A stretch of DNA of 64,000 nt from Oscillospiraceae bacterium (GCA_009782405.1 WRJC01000016.1:1-64000), one strand, 5' to 3'. Counted from the first letter of the stretch, positions 1 to 8,424 are shown. Notes: generated by a model not told the origin, from the letters alone. Made by a program: numbers and translations.

Positions 1-322
1 TGTCGTCACCCCCGCCCCGCTCAAAAGCCTCGACGAGCCCACCGCAGCCCTCGACCCGGTTTCAGAGAGCAAAGTATACGGGCAATTCGGCGAAATAGTC
101 AGCCAAAACCAAAAACACAAATCACAAAACATAACGATATTCATCAGCCACAGACTGGGCTCGACGAAACTCGCCGACGAGATAATAGTGATATCCGAAG
201 GCCGGGCGGCGGAAACCGGCACTTTTGCCGAGCTTATGGCAAAGGGAGGCATTTATGCCGAAATGTTCGCGAGCCAGGCCGAATGGTACGCAACCGACAA
301 CGTAACGAATGTGAACGCGTAG
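1..322 (+). CDS. ABC exporter ATPase, C-terminal end (partial)
   Basis: C-terminal end of an ABC-type ATPase whose beginning lies outside the window; the frame opens at base 2 and ends with TAG at 320-322. The Walker B/D-loop LDEPTAALDP, an H-loop ISHR and a tail ending AEMFASQAEWY are visible. The next gene ends in a matching way (AHMYSAQAGWY), so the two look like paired half-transporters of a heterodimeric exporter. Oddity: the residues just before LDEP read VVTPAPLKS, where the family has a hydrophobic strand (DLIVLDEP in the next gene), so the first 25 or so bases may be diverged or sit at a junction. Substrate unknown. Confidence 0.8.
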   Translation, partial: VVTPAPLKSLDEPTAALDPVSESKVYGQFGEIVSQNQKHKSQNITIFISHRLGSTKLADEIIVISEGRAAETGTFAELMAKGGIYAEMFASQAEWYATDNVTNVNA

Positions 323-343
323 GGGCAGGCCTCTGGTCTGCCC
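323..343 (+). repeat. GC-rich hairpin between the two ABC genes
   Basis: GGGCAGGCC at 323-331 and GGTCTGCCC at 335-343 form a nine-pair stem (one G-T wobble) with a three-base loop, starting directly after the stop codon of the first ABC gene. No T-run follows, so it is not a standard terminator; it may damp read-through or stabilise the upstream mRNA. It resembles the short GC-rich intergenic palindromes that occur in many copies in some Clostridia, but only one copy is in this window. Confidence 0.5.
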
Positions 344-386
344 GCACGTACAAAATTTATGCCACCCGGCAAAGGAGGCGAAACCC

Positions 387-2207
387 ATGCCATCTGAGAA
401 GAAAACCAAGCCAAAAAAAGAAAAAGATCCGATAAATATATTTTACATGATAAAAAAAATATACCCTATGTGCTTCAAAACAAAACCGATCTCGTACCTT
501 GTTTTTTCCCGGAGCATGGCAATGCTTCTCTTTGCCTTGATAGCGGCGAACATCATGGTCACGCAAATCTTTTTTGACGCTGTATACAAAGCTTCCATCG
601 GGGAAAACAGCGTTTGGGGCGCCATATCCGCGCTTTTGTTTTTTATCTTGTTCAGACTGCTAAACGACATCGTCAATGCCATGAATTATTTTACCGGGCA
701 AGTGCAGATCGAAAGGATGATAGGCTCCGTAAACTGCGGGATAAACAAAAAATCATCGCAAATCGACCCGGTGGAATATGAGAACCCCAAACGGCTCGAC
801 GACATAAACAAAGCGGCGAATGCGGCGGCCACGGTGGCGATTTTTTTCTTCAACACCACCGGGCTCGTGCTTCGCTATGCGACCTTTTTCATCTTCATGG
901 GCTTTTATCTCACTTCCCTCAAACCGGCGCTGATACTGTGCCTGCTGTTCGTTTTTTTGCCGGTGCTGTTTTCGCATATTTTGCGTTCTTCGGTATTTGC
1001 AAAACTCGAGGACAGAGCCGCGCCGATCAGGCGCGAGGTTGAGGCCTACGGGGAAGCGGCGAGCGGAAAAAATTTCTATAAGGAAACCAGAAACTTCGGC
1101 GCCTTCAAATATCTCAAAAACCTGCTCGAAAATTCGATCGCTTCGCTCAACGCCGCAGTCTGGGGCGCGAACAAAAGGAGCGCACTGATCGATTTGGCTT
1201 GCAACGCCCTTTCTTTTTTCGGCTACGGCGCGATATTGCTTCTGTTAGTGAAATATCTTTTGGACGGGGAGATATCGGTGGGGGCGTTCGCGGCGGTTTA
1301 CTATGCGACAGGCATGATTTTTGGCATTATGGAAGAAGTGATACGCTATCGAATAGGGGCGATCGCCAACTATTTCGGGCAGCTGCGCAATTTTTTGCGT
1401 TTTCTCGAAATCCCCGCAGACAGGCGCCCGAAAACGAGCATAAGCAAAAAAGAGGGGATAAGCCTGATCGGGGTGAGCTTCAGGTACCCGAACGCCGAAG
1501 CGGACTCGCTGGCAGATATAAGCCTCGACATAGCGCCGGGCGAAACGCTTGCGATCGTGGGCGAGAACGGGGCGGGGAAGACCACGCTGACGAAGCTGAT
1601 CACCGGGCTGTACAAGCCCACCGCGGGCAGCGTGAGAATCGGCGGAACCGACACAAGCCAGGCAAGCTACAGCTCGCTTTTCGAAAATGTGTCCGGCGTT
1701 TTCCAGAAATACCAGCGGTACGCGCTGACCCTCCGGGAAAACGTGCAGATAGCGGACTTCGGGGACGAGGGCGGCGACGGCAAGATCGGGCGAAAGCTGG
1801 CGGAGAACCACATAGGCCACGGCGACAGGGAGACCTTCCCCTCCGGGCTGGACACGATGCTCTCCCGCGAGTTCGACGGGGTCGACCTGTCCGGCGGCCA
1901 GTGGCAGAGAGTGGCCCTGGCCAGGGGCTTCTACCGCGACAGCGACCTGATAGTGCTCGATGAGCCAACGGCGGCGATCGACCCGATCGAGGAGAGCGCG
2001 ATATACAAAAAGTTCGTGGAAATCGCCGAAGACAAAACCGCGATCATAGTCACGCACCGCATGGGGTCGGCGAAGATAGCCCGGCGCATCGTGGTGATGC
2101 GCGAGGGCAAAATCGCCGAGATCGGCTCCCACGACCAGCTTCTCCTTCTCGGCGGCCTCTATGCCCATATGTACTCCGCTCAGGCCGGTTGGTACAACGG
2201 AGTTTAG
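387..2207 (+). CDS. ABC exporter, fused permease-ATPase half-transporter
   Basis: A 606-residue half-transporter with an N-terminal membrane domain (about residues 25-330, with several hydrophobic helices) and a C-terminal ATPase domain (about 355-600). Visible ATPase motifs are Walker A GENGAGKTT (near 392), signature LSGGQWQRVALAR (near 501), Walker B LIVLDEPTAAID (near 521) and the H-loop VTHR (near 556). ATG follows AAAGGAGG at good spacing. The preceding partial gene ends in the same style and direction 64 bases upstream, so they probably form one heterodimeric exporter. Lipid, peptide or drug export are all possible; the sequence does not tell which. The stop codon lies inside a dispersed repeat. 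Confidence 0.93.
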   Translation: MPSEKKTKPKKEKDPINIFYMIKKIYPMCFKTKPISYLVFSRSMAMLLFALIAANIMVTQIFFDAVYKASIGENSVWGAISALLFFILFRLLNDIVNAMNYFTGQVQIERMIGSVNCGINKKSSQIDPVEYENPKRLDDINKAANAAATVAIFFFNTTGLVLRYATFFIFMGFYLTSLKPALILCLLFVFLPVLFSHILRSSVFAKLEDRAAPIRREVEAYGEAASGKNFYKETRNFGAFKYLKNLLENSIASLNAAVWGANKRSALIDLACNALSFFGYGAILLLLVKYLLDGEISVGAFAAVYYATGMIFGIMEEVIRYRIGAIANYFGQLRNFLRFLEIPADRRPKTSISKKEGISLIGVSFRYPNAEADSLADISLDIAPGETLAIVGENGAGKTTLTKLITGLYKPTAGSVRIGGTDTSQASYSSLFENVSGVFQKYQRYALTLRENVQIADFGDEGGDGKIGRKLAENHIGHGDRETFPSGLDTMLSREFDGVDLSGGQWQRVALARGFYRDSDLIVLDEPTAAIDPIEESAIYKKFVEIAEDKTAIIVTHRMGSAKIARRIVVMREGKIAEIGSHDQLLLLGGLYAHMYSAQAGWYNGV

Positions 2208-2296
2208 TTGTCAGTTTTCAGCGGAACGAGTTTTCAATAGAACGAAGGGAACGAAAGGAACGAAAACTGACAACTGACAACTGACAACTGAAAACT
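2203..2296. repeat. Dispersed inverted-repeat element, copy 1
   Basis: Starts with TTTAGTTGTCAGTTTTCA (2203-2220), which includes the stop codon of the ABC gene. The arm GTTGTCAGTTTTC (2207-2219) is matched perfectly by GAAAACTGACAAC (2262-2274). The right arm continues as three tandem copies of a 7-base unit (CTGACAA). The loop is rich in GAACGAA words. The same 18 bases recur at 42815-42832 in front of a similar right arm. It fills the convergent gap between the ABC gene and the SGNH gene. Confidence 0.7.
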
Positions 2297-3419
2297 ACCC
2301 CAAAGGATGGGTGAGCATATATTCCACGAGCTTGTTGTATGCGGCTATCGTGAAATGGCAATATCCGTCCGAAGACAAATCCCTCGGCAAGCCGTTTTGT
2401 GAATCGCGCAGCGCCGCCGCATAGTCGAGGAACGGAAATCCGTTGTCCGAGGCGAATCGCGAGAGCGCGGCGTTCGCCTCCATTATTTTGGTGTTGTTGA
2501 GGCTTCCTTCCCCCGACCCGGCCACAACCGGGGTTATGGACATAACCACTATGGTTTTGTCCGGGCTCTTTTCTTTTATTTTGCCCACGAGAGTCGTATA
2601 GCTCTTGATGAAGCCATCGACCGACTGCCATACAAGATCGTTTATGCCGAGGCAAATGAATACATACTTTGCGCCGTACTGTGATATTATATCTTCGGGC
2701 TTGGTTTGTTTTCCCATAAAAAAGGGATGGATCGAATTGGAAGATATTTCCCTTAGGGCGTTGTTCACACCATAGCTTACCACGGCGATCACATTCAAAT
2801 CCCTCAAAACATCTTTGCCGTCGTATTTTATTATTTTTCGGTACAAATCAAAGCCCGTAGTCATCGAATCCCCGAGCATTACAATATTGCCGAAATACGC
2901 ATAAGGGTCGGCTACGCCGCCGCTTGGCACAGTCGCCGCTTCTGAATTGGCCGGCAAAGGGGCAGATTCGGTTTCTGTTGCCGGCGCGGATTGCGCAGGG
3001 GCTTCGGTCGGGGGCGGAGGCGTTTTTGCTTCGGTTGGGGGCGGCGGCCCGGTTGCAAGGGGAGGGTCTGAGGCGAGCAAAACCAATTTTTTGAGTTTTA
3101 AGTCGTCGCTTGAAACCGTTTCGGTTTGGATTTGTTTTTCGGTCGGCTTTTGTTCTGAGGCTTTTTCGGTAGATTCGGGTGCTGTCGACGTTTCGGTTGT
3201 TTTCGGCGTTTGCCCTTTTTTCCAGGCGAGCATTTCCTTTTCCAAAAAAGTCGAAATCTGGGTTTCAATTTCGGTTTCGGCCAAATCGGGCAAAACCGGA
3301 ATTTCCGCAATTGGAATGCCGCCATCTGCGGAATTCAAAAACATTATGGCCAAAATCGTGGAGAGCACAGCCAAAAACACAAGTGATGCTGTTATTATCT
3401 GCGATTTGTTTTTACCCAT
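2295..3419 (-). CDS. Membrane-anchored SGNH/GDSL-family esterase
   Basis: 374 residues. One N-terminal membrane anchor (about 8-28), then an extracellular region with a conserved block (50-68, ending LAWKK), a Thr/Glu/Pro linker, a LASDPP block (near 115-120), a second Pro/Thr linker and a C-terminal SGNH hydrolase domain (about 175-374). The catalytic pieces are GDSM (Ser near 185), the LGIND block and SDGYCHF (Asp and His). Such enzymes usually remove acyl groups from wall or capsule glycans or from dietary polysaccharides. The upstream neighbour is a NodB deacetylase with the same N-terminal module, so both probably act on one surface polymer. The ATG lies in a 15-base direct repeat (3409-3423 and 3438-3452). 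Confidence 0.85.
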   Translation of the reverse strand: MGKNKSQIITASLVFLAVLSTILAIMFLNSADGGIPIAEIPVLPDLAETEIETQISTFLEKEMLAWKKGQTPKTTETSTAPESTEKASEQKPTEKQIQTETVSSDDLKLKKLVLLASDPPLATGPPPPTEAKTPPPPTEAPAQSAPATETESAPLPANSEAATVPSGGVADPYAYFGNIVMLGDSMTTGFDLYRKIIKYDGKDVLRDLNVIAVVSYGVNNALREISSNSIHPFFMGKQTKPEDIISQYGAKYVFICLGINDLVWQSVDGFIKSYTTLVGKIKEKSPDKTIVVMSITPVVAGSGEGSLNNTKIMEANAALSRFASDNGFPFLDYAAALRDSQNGLPRDLSSDGYCHFTIAAYNKLVEYMLTHPLG

Positions 3420-3452
3420 TTGTATTTACCTGTTTTATTTTTACCCATTTGT
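3409..3452. repeat. 15-base direct repeat over a start codon
   Basis: ACAAATGGGTAAAAA (minus-strand reading) occurs at 3409-3423 and again at 3438-3452, 29 bases apart. The first covers the ATG of the SGNH gene. The second offers another ATG in a different frame, close behind the stop of the NodB gene. It looks like a small tandem duplication of the start region; it might affect translation initiation, but that is inference. Confidence 0.55.
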
Positions 3453-3463
3453 TTTTGCCAATT

Positions 3464-4564
3464 TCATTTTGAATAGCCTCTGTTGTAGTACACACGGCCC
3501 GGCTCCATATCGCCGAACATTTCCGAGACGGTGAGCAGCGTATACCCGGAAGCGATAAGATCCGGCACGGCGCGTTCCATCGCGTCCACGGTAGTGGAAT
3601 GCACGTCGTGCACGCAGATGACTCCGCCGTCTTTGGCCATCGACATTATGTTGTTGTAGACTGCGTTTGCGTTGCGGAGTTTCCAATCGAGCACGTCGAT
3701 ATTCCACTGGATGAGCGAGAGCCCCATTTCTTTCGAAATGTTTTTTATGTTGTCGTTGTAGGCGCCGTATGGGACTCTGTAAAATTTGGGCGTTATTCCG
3801 GTGACTTCGTAGATTGCGTCGTTTGTGCTTTGCAGCTCCCACCTTATTTTTTCGTTTGACGATTTGGTGAAATAGGGGTGGTTCCAAGAATGGCCCGCTA
3901 CTTGGTGCCCATGTTCGACCATGCGTTTTATAGTTTCCTTGTATGACGGTATTTTATAGCCCACAACAAAAAATGTGGCTTTCGCTTTGTTGTCGGCGAA
4001 AATTTCAAGCAGCCTTTCGGTGTGCGGGCCCGGCCCGTCGTCAAATGAAATCACCAAAAATTTTTCGGTTCCGTCGTTTTGCAATTGCAAAACGGGAGAT
4101 GGCTCGAAATCAGGTTCTTTTGGAATCTGATCCGGTTCCGCTTCGGGAGGAAAAATTTCGGGTTCGGATAACGTCGTTTCGGGTTCGGGGGGCGGGTCGG
4201 AGGCGAGCGAAACGAATACTTTGAGCAATTGATTTTCCGGAATCGGTTCGTCCAATGGTTCCCTGTCCGGGATTTGCGGTTCGGCGGAGGCATTTTCCTC
4301 TTGTTTTTCGGTTGGTTCGGGTATCACCTCCGGTTCTTCGGCGGCGGAAAGCGGCGGATCTTTTTTCCAAGCGAGGATTTCCAATTCCAAAAAAGTCGAT
4401 TTTTGGGTTTCAAACTCGGAATCGGGCGCAGCGAAAAAACTAAGCTCATCTGTTTTTGGCGGATTCCCGATTCGGTTCGAAAAAAAACCAAAACCGAAAA
4501 TCGCAGCGGACAAAGCCAAAACCGCAACTAAAACGGATATCGCAATTGATTTCTTTTTTTCCAT
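3464..4564 (-). CDS. Membrane-anchored polysaccharide deacetylase (NodB/CE4 family)
   Basis: 366 residues from ATG 4564; a TTG nine bases upstream is the alternative. The ATG is preferred because the conserved block then falls on the same residue numbers (50-68) as in the SGNH neighbour. Layout: signal anchor (about 7-28), conserved block ending LAWKK, Glu/Pro linker, LASDPP block (120-125), second linker and NodB domain (about 165-355). CE4 motifs present: SFDDGPG, HSWNH, RVPYG, a DVLDW block and CVHDVHS. The family removes N- or O-acetyl groups from peptidoglycan, chitin-like or xylan polymers using a divalent metal. First gene of a two-gene unit with the esterase (44-base gap), behind a strong promoter. 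Confidence 0.9.
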   Translation of the reverse strand: MEKKKSIAISVLVAVLALSAAIFGFGFFSNRIGNPPKTDELSFFAAPDSEFETQKSTFLELEILAWKKDPPLSAAEEPEVIPEPTEKQEENASAEPQIPDREPLDEPIPENQLLKVFVSLASDPPPEPETTLSEPEIFPPEAEPDQIPKEPDFEPSPVLQLQNDGTEKFLVISFDDGPGPHTERLLEIFADNKAKATFFVVGYKIPSYKETIKRMVEHGHQVAGHSWNHPYFTKSSNEKIRWELQSTNDAIYEVTGITPKFYRVPYGAYNDNIKNISKEMGLSLIQWNIDVLDWKLRNANAVYNNIMSMAKDGGVICVHDVHSTTVDAMERAVPDLIASGYTLLTVSEMFGDMEPGRVYYNRGYSK

Positions 4565-4599
4565 TTGTTTCAAACTTTCGGTATTAAGATTATGTAAAC

Positions 4600-4629
4600 A
4601 TTATATCACATATATATCAATATTGTCAA
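4600..4629 (-). promoter_or_regulatory. Sigma-A promoter of the deacetylase-esterase unit
   Basis: Minus-strand TTGACA (4629-4624), 18-base spacer and TATAAT (4605-4600), with a TG just upstream of the -10. The expected start of transcription is about 30 bases before the ATG at 4564. Confidence 0.75.
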
Positions 4630-4698
4630 TTATAAATATTCATATTTTGCTGATAGAATAAAATAAAATACAAAATTTGAAAGGGGCGCAAAATAATT

Positions 4699-6228
4699 AT
4701 GGCAATTTCAAAAATCAAAATTATAGCGGTTGTGTCGATTGCCGCGATATTGTGCGCATTTTTGCCCGGTTGCGGCGGAAATGGCGAAAACGTCGAAAAC
4801 GAAAAACCGACCGCCGGGCAAAATGAAGGCGGGGAAAGCGAAAACGGACAAAACGAAAACGAGGCCGATGACAAAAATTCGGTGGGGGCTAAACCCGAAT
4901 ACGATTTGCCGGAAAAAAATTTCGGCAAGTACGAATTTCGGATATTGTCCAGAAGCGAAGATGTCCAGCACTGGTGGAACAACGACATAAGCGCCGAATC
5001 GGAAACGGGCGACCCGATAAACGACGCGGTTTTTGAAAGAAACCAAAAAGTCGAGGAAAAATACGACATAGCGATAACAAACATTCCCGATGCGAGCGTG
5101 GGATCTAAGGCGTCCAGATCGATAAAAGCGGGAAGCGACGATTACGATCTGGTGGTCATCGGGCTGCGCGACGGGCAGGACAACCTTATGACTTCGGGCT
5201 ATTTGTTCGATTTGGCGACGATGCCGTATGTCGACCTGACAAAGCCTTGGTGGGACCAAAAGGCGGTCGAGCAGCTTTCGATTACAGGCAAGCTGTTTGC
5301 CACTTCATGCGATGTGACGGTTAGGGACAAAGATGCGATCATCATACTGATGTTTTCCAAAACTTTGTTGAAAAACAACGAGCTCGAAGACCCGTACCAA
5401 CTCGTCTTGTCGGGGAAATGGACTCTCGACAAAATGCTTTCCATGATGAAAGCCGCATCCAAGGACTTGAACGGGGACGGCGCGATGGATCTCGACGACC
5501 AATACGGGCTTTCCTCGCAGTACAAACATTCACAATATTTGTTCAACGGGGCAGGGGAATACATGAGCAAGCTAAATTCCGCAAAAATCCCGGAAATCAC
5601 CATGTACAGCGAAAGGGCGGCGGCAGTTTGCGAAAAGATACTCGAAATTCAGGGCGACAAAAATATAGCGATAAACGCCGAACAGGCGAGCGGCAAATTC
5701 ACCGACATCTGGGATGCTTTCCAAGTTCCCATGTTCGCCGAAGACCGCGCATTGTTCTACCATGCGGGCATGAACAGGGTGACGCTGCTGCGCACGATGG
5801 AAACCGATTTCGGAATAATACCGCCGCCAAAATACGAAGAAACGCAGGCAAATTATTACGCATCGGTGGATGCCTGGTGCACAAGCGCGGTCAGCGTTCC
5901 CATAACGGTCGCCGACAAAGAAACGACCGGGCTCATACTCGAAACCCTGGCATATGAGAGCAGGTACACGCTGCTGCCCGCATATTACGATATAAATTTG
6001 AAAACCAAATTCGCCAGGGACGAAGAATCGAGGGAGATGATAGACATAATCCTCGCCAACCGCTTGTACGACTTGGGCGATATGTATTCCTGGGGCAGCA
6101 TGGGTTCGTATTTTGACGGCCTTTCGCAAAACAAAAGCGATTCGCTATCGACATTTTGGGAAAAGAATTCATCCAAAATAGAATCGGCAATGCAAAAAAC
6201 GGTGGACAAATTGATGGAAATAGATTGA
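4699..6228 (+). CDS. Extracellular solute-binding lipoprotein with EF-hand-like loop
   Basis: 509 residues. Signal peptide with a lipobox-like LPGC (Cys 25), an acidic Gly/Asn/Glu linker, then a fold of the family-1 sugar-binding type. Paralogous to the protein at 21577-23052: both have a GYEF/KYEF start, the block PINDAV.ARN/ERN, a KWWDQKA-type block and a calcium-loop-like stretch, here D256-N258-D260-G-D264-D267 (DLNGDGAMDLDD). Such proteins capture sugars for ABC importers or bind surface glycans. No permease or ATPase gene adjoins it, so it must share a remote transporter or serve only for binding. GAAAGGGG precedes the ATG. Confidence 0.85.
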   Translation: MAISKIKIIAVVSIAAILCAFLPGCGGNGENVENEKPTAGQNEGGESENGQNENEADDKNSVGAKPEYDLPEKNFGKYEFRILSRSEDVQHWWNNDISAESETGDPINDAVFERNQKVEEKYDIAITNIPDASVGSKASRSIKAGSDDYDLVVIGLRDGQDNLMTSGYLFDLATMPYVDLTKPWWDQKAVEQLSITGKLFATSCDVTVRDKDAIIILMFSKTLLKNNELEDPYQLVLSGKWTLDKMLSMMKAASKDLNGDGAMDLDDQYGLSSQYKHSQYLFNGAGEYMSKLNSAKIPEITMYSERAAAVCEKILEIQGDKNIAINAEQASGKFTDIWDAFQVPMFAEDRALFYHAGMNRVTLLRTMETDFGIIPPPKYEETQANYYASVDAWCTSAVSVPITVADKETTGLILETLAYESRYTLLPAYYDINLKTKFARDEESREMIDIILANRLYDLGDMYSWGSMGSYFDGLSQNKSDSLSTFWEKNSSKIESAMQKTVDKLMEID

Positions 6229-6260
6229 TTTGCCGCTTAACCCGTTCCCAAAATAAAAAA

Positions 6261-6286
6261 AAGCCGCATAAAGCGGCTCTTTTTAT
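6261..6286. terminator. Bidirectional intrinsic terminator
   Basis: AGCCGC (6262-6267), a five-base loop and GCGGCT (6273-6278), with an A-run on the left and a T-run on the right. It serves both converging lipoprotein genes. Confidence 0.8.
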
Positions 6287-6293
6287 TTCAGCG

Positions 6294-8279
6294 TCAATCG
6301 GAGGGAGGGCTTACTTGGGCTTTTATGTCTGCCATCAATTCGGTCCAGCCGGCATCTTCGAATTCGGGGGTCACATATCCCGAAACATAATCGTCTATAT
6401 CTTCGTATTCCGAAGGGATATTGCCATCCAGCAGGATGCGCTTGAAATTCCGGCTCAACGCTTCCACTTTCGGTATCGCCTCTTCCGATTCGGGGGTCAG
6501 CTTGCTTTTGTCGAAATATAAATTCAAAAACACGGAATTTACCACGTTGAGGTTGTGCTCTTTCGCTATTTCATATTTGTTGGGATTTTCCCCTTCCATC
6601 AAATCGCCGATGAATTGATTGCCCGTATAATTGGGATCCACCATGTATTGGGTGTTTATGCGTTCGATCCTGTTGTTGTCGTTGTATATATAGTGGGTTT
6701 TTTCGATCCCGTAGGCAAAAAGGTTTTTGAATTGCTTGTTTGTGTTCATCAAAGTGATTATTTCCATGCAGCGCATAGTCGTCACTTTCGAAGACACGGA
6801 TACCGCGTACATCCCGTTTTGAAGGTCATATCTGTCCGCTACAGGATTTGAATACATTATGTATTCATAATCGAACCCGTTGGCTTTGTCTGCCGCTTCC
6901 CAGGCCAATTTGTCTTCGAGCGTCCCTGTGGCCACATATGCGGCGCGTTCTTTGCCCGCAGGGACGTCAGACGTTTCGAACAAGCCTTTTTCTTTGTATT
7001 CCTGGTTTAGCTTGGCCACGGTCAAAAACGGCGCGGAAGTGTATTTGTTCGCCATGCTGGCTTTGGCAGGGGCCAAAGTGGTGACTGCCGGGGTGTTTTT
7101 TGGTTTGTTGGTGGTGGGCGGTATCGTGGTTTCGAGCGGGTCTTCGGTCACCAAATTGCCATCGTCGTCCGTTGGGGGTTCTGTGGCTTTCGTGGTGGGC
7201 GGTTCGGTGGGTTCCTGTTCGGGCACATAGACAGACGGCCTGCTTGTGTTGGATACGGCTGCGAAATCCTGCATTTCGGGAAACAGGTTGTCAAAATTTT
7301 TGATTGGCTCAAAAGGCCCGTTGATGAGCGCGACATCGCTTTTGTTCGCTTTCACCCATTCCAAATATTGAGTGAGGTTTTGGTATTCTGTCACTTTTTT
7401 CAAATCTAATTTGCTTAGCTTCACGATGGCTTCTTTTTCTTCGCCCTCTTCGCTTTCTTCGTCATCGGCAGTTTCCTCGTCTTCTGAATCTTCCTTTTCG
7501 GCGGCGGCCGCTTCCGCCGCTTCCGCAGCGGCTATCGAAGCCTCTGCAGCGACGTTGAACTCTTCGACGAGGCGCTTGTTGACTGCGATGTACGTGGCTT
7601 CGCCAATCAGCTTATTTGTCGGTATCGCGAGGGTTTTGTCGCCGTATTGCCCCGCCATCATTATCGAGGGGTGGATAAATTCCTTCAACACTTTGGCTTT
7701 CGTGCCGAGTTCTTCGTCTAATCCTTCCAAGCGGTCGTCAGCTGCAAGTTCTTGGAACATTTCGGAAGAAGTTATGAGGAAGATGTCCAATTGGTCTTTT
7801 TTCAAATCGGGCCAAATTATCTTTTCGGTATAAAGCTCCGTGGTTCTGGGTGGATCGGTTGGCTTTTTGGTCGGAGCCTGTGTAATGCCGGCGGCTTTGT
7901 CTTTTCTGGCTTGTTCCTTGCTCTCTTTTTCTATTGATTTGGATATCTCCTCTTCTTCTTTCAGCCTTTCCTGCTCTTCGTCGTATGCCTCATAAAGCCT
8001 TGTTATTTCCGCTTCGTATTCGTCCCTTTTCAAGCCGATCAATTTTATCCTTGTGGTATATTTCGTTTCAGTTATGTTATTTATTTCCTTTTCCACTAAA
8101 TCGATCGCTTCTTGGGTGGTGGAATCCTCTACTAAGAAACGAATGGTCAGCAATACAGCCTTCCGGTTTTGCGCTTCGTCCCAGCGCTCGCCGGAATCGC
8201 AGCTCGCGAAAACGACGGGGAAAAGCATGCAAGCCACGAGAAAGACACAAATGCGAGCCGTCAGCTTTGTTTTTTTCAT
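6294..8279 (-). CDS. Solute-binding-type lipoprotein interrupted by low-complexity linkers
   Basis: 661 residues from ATG 8279, preceded by AAGGAGG; an upstream in-frame ATG (8321) lacks a ribosome site. Signal peptide with FASC lipobox (Cys 27). The ordered parts resemble an extracellular solute-binding protein (for example TNKLIGEATYIAVNKRLVEE near the middle), but they are broken by a Glu/Lys helical segment around residues 85-125, a Thr/Pro segment, an Ala/Glu/Asp stretch around 250-290 and a Thr/Pro linker around 365-410. Linkers inside such a fold are unusual; the protein may be two lobes on flexible tethers. No transporter genes adjoin it. Assignment rests on general pattern, so function is tentative. 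Confidence 0.65.
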   Translation of the reverse strand: MKKTKLTARICVFLVACMLFPVVFASCDSGERWDEAQNRKAVLLTIRFLVEDSTTQEAIDLVEKEINNITETKYTTRIKLIGLKRDEYEAEITRLYEAYDEEQERLKEEEEISKSIEKESKEQARKDKAAGITQAPTKKPTDPPRTTELYTEKIIWPDLKKDQLDIFLITSSEMFQELAADDRLEGLDEELGTKAKVLKEFIHPSIMMAGQYGDKTLAIPTNKLIGEATYIAVNKRLVEEFNVAAEASIAAAEAAEAAAAEKEDSEDEETADDEESEEGEEKEAIVKLSKLDLKKVTEYQNLTQYLEWVKANKSDVALINGPFEPIKNFDNLFPEMQDFAAVSNTSRPSVYVPEQEPTEPPTTKATEPPTDDDGNLVTEDPLETTIPPTTNKPKNTPAVTTLAPAKASMANKYTSAPFLTVAKLNQEYKEKGLFETSDVPAGKERAAYVATGTLEDKLAWEAADKANGFDYEYIMYSNPVADRYDLQNGMYAVSVSSKVTTMRCMEIITLMNTNKQFKNLFAYGIEKTHYIYNDNNRIERINTQYMVDPNYTGNQFIGDLMEGENPNKYEIAKEHNLNVVNSVFLNLYFDKSKLTPESEEAIPKVEALSRNFKRILLDGNIPSEYEDIDDYVSGYVTPEFEDAGWTELMADIKAQVSPPSD

Positions 8280-8343
8280 TGGATGAAACCTCCTTAAAAT
8301 AATTTTCCTTACGACCTCCATGTCGCCGATAATATTTAATAGT

Positions 8344-8372
8344 ATTTTACACTAAAAAAATGAATGTGTCAA
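8344..8372 (-). promoter_or_regulatory. Sigma-A promoter of the 6294-8279 lipoprotein gene
   Basis: Minus-strand TTGACA (8372-8367), 17-base spacer and TAAAAT (8349-8344), about 65 bases before the ATG. Confidence 0.7.
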
Positions 8373-8379
8373 GTATAAA

Positions 8380-8397
8380 ATTGTGTAAAAACACAAT
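8380..8397 (-). terminator. Probable weak terminator after rpoD
   Basis: ATTGTGT (8380-8386), four-base loop and ACACAAT (8391-8397). Read on the minus strand it is followed by TTTAT. It lies between the rpoD stop and the next promoter. The stem is short and AT-rich. Confidence 0.45.
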
Positions 8398-8424
8398 AAT
8401 GCCAAATTTTTTTTTTGCGGGGCT

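Noticed and set aside
4699..8279. Complete ABC sugar-import operon
   Set aside because: Only binding-type lipoproteins are present; no permease or ATPase genes occur in the region.
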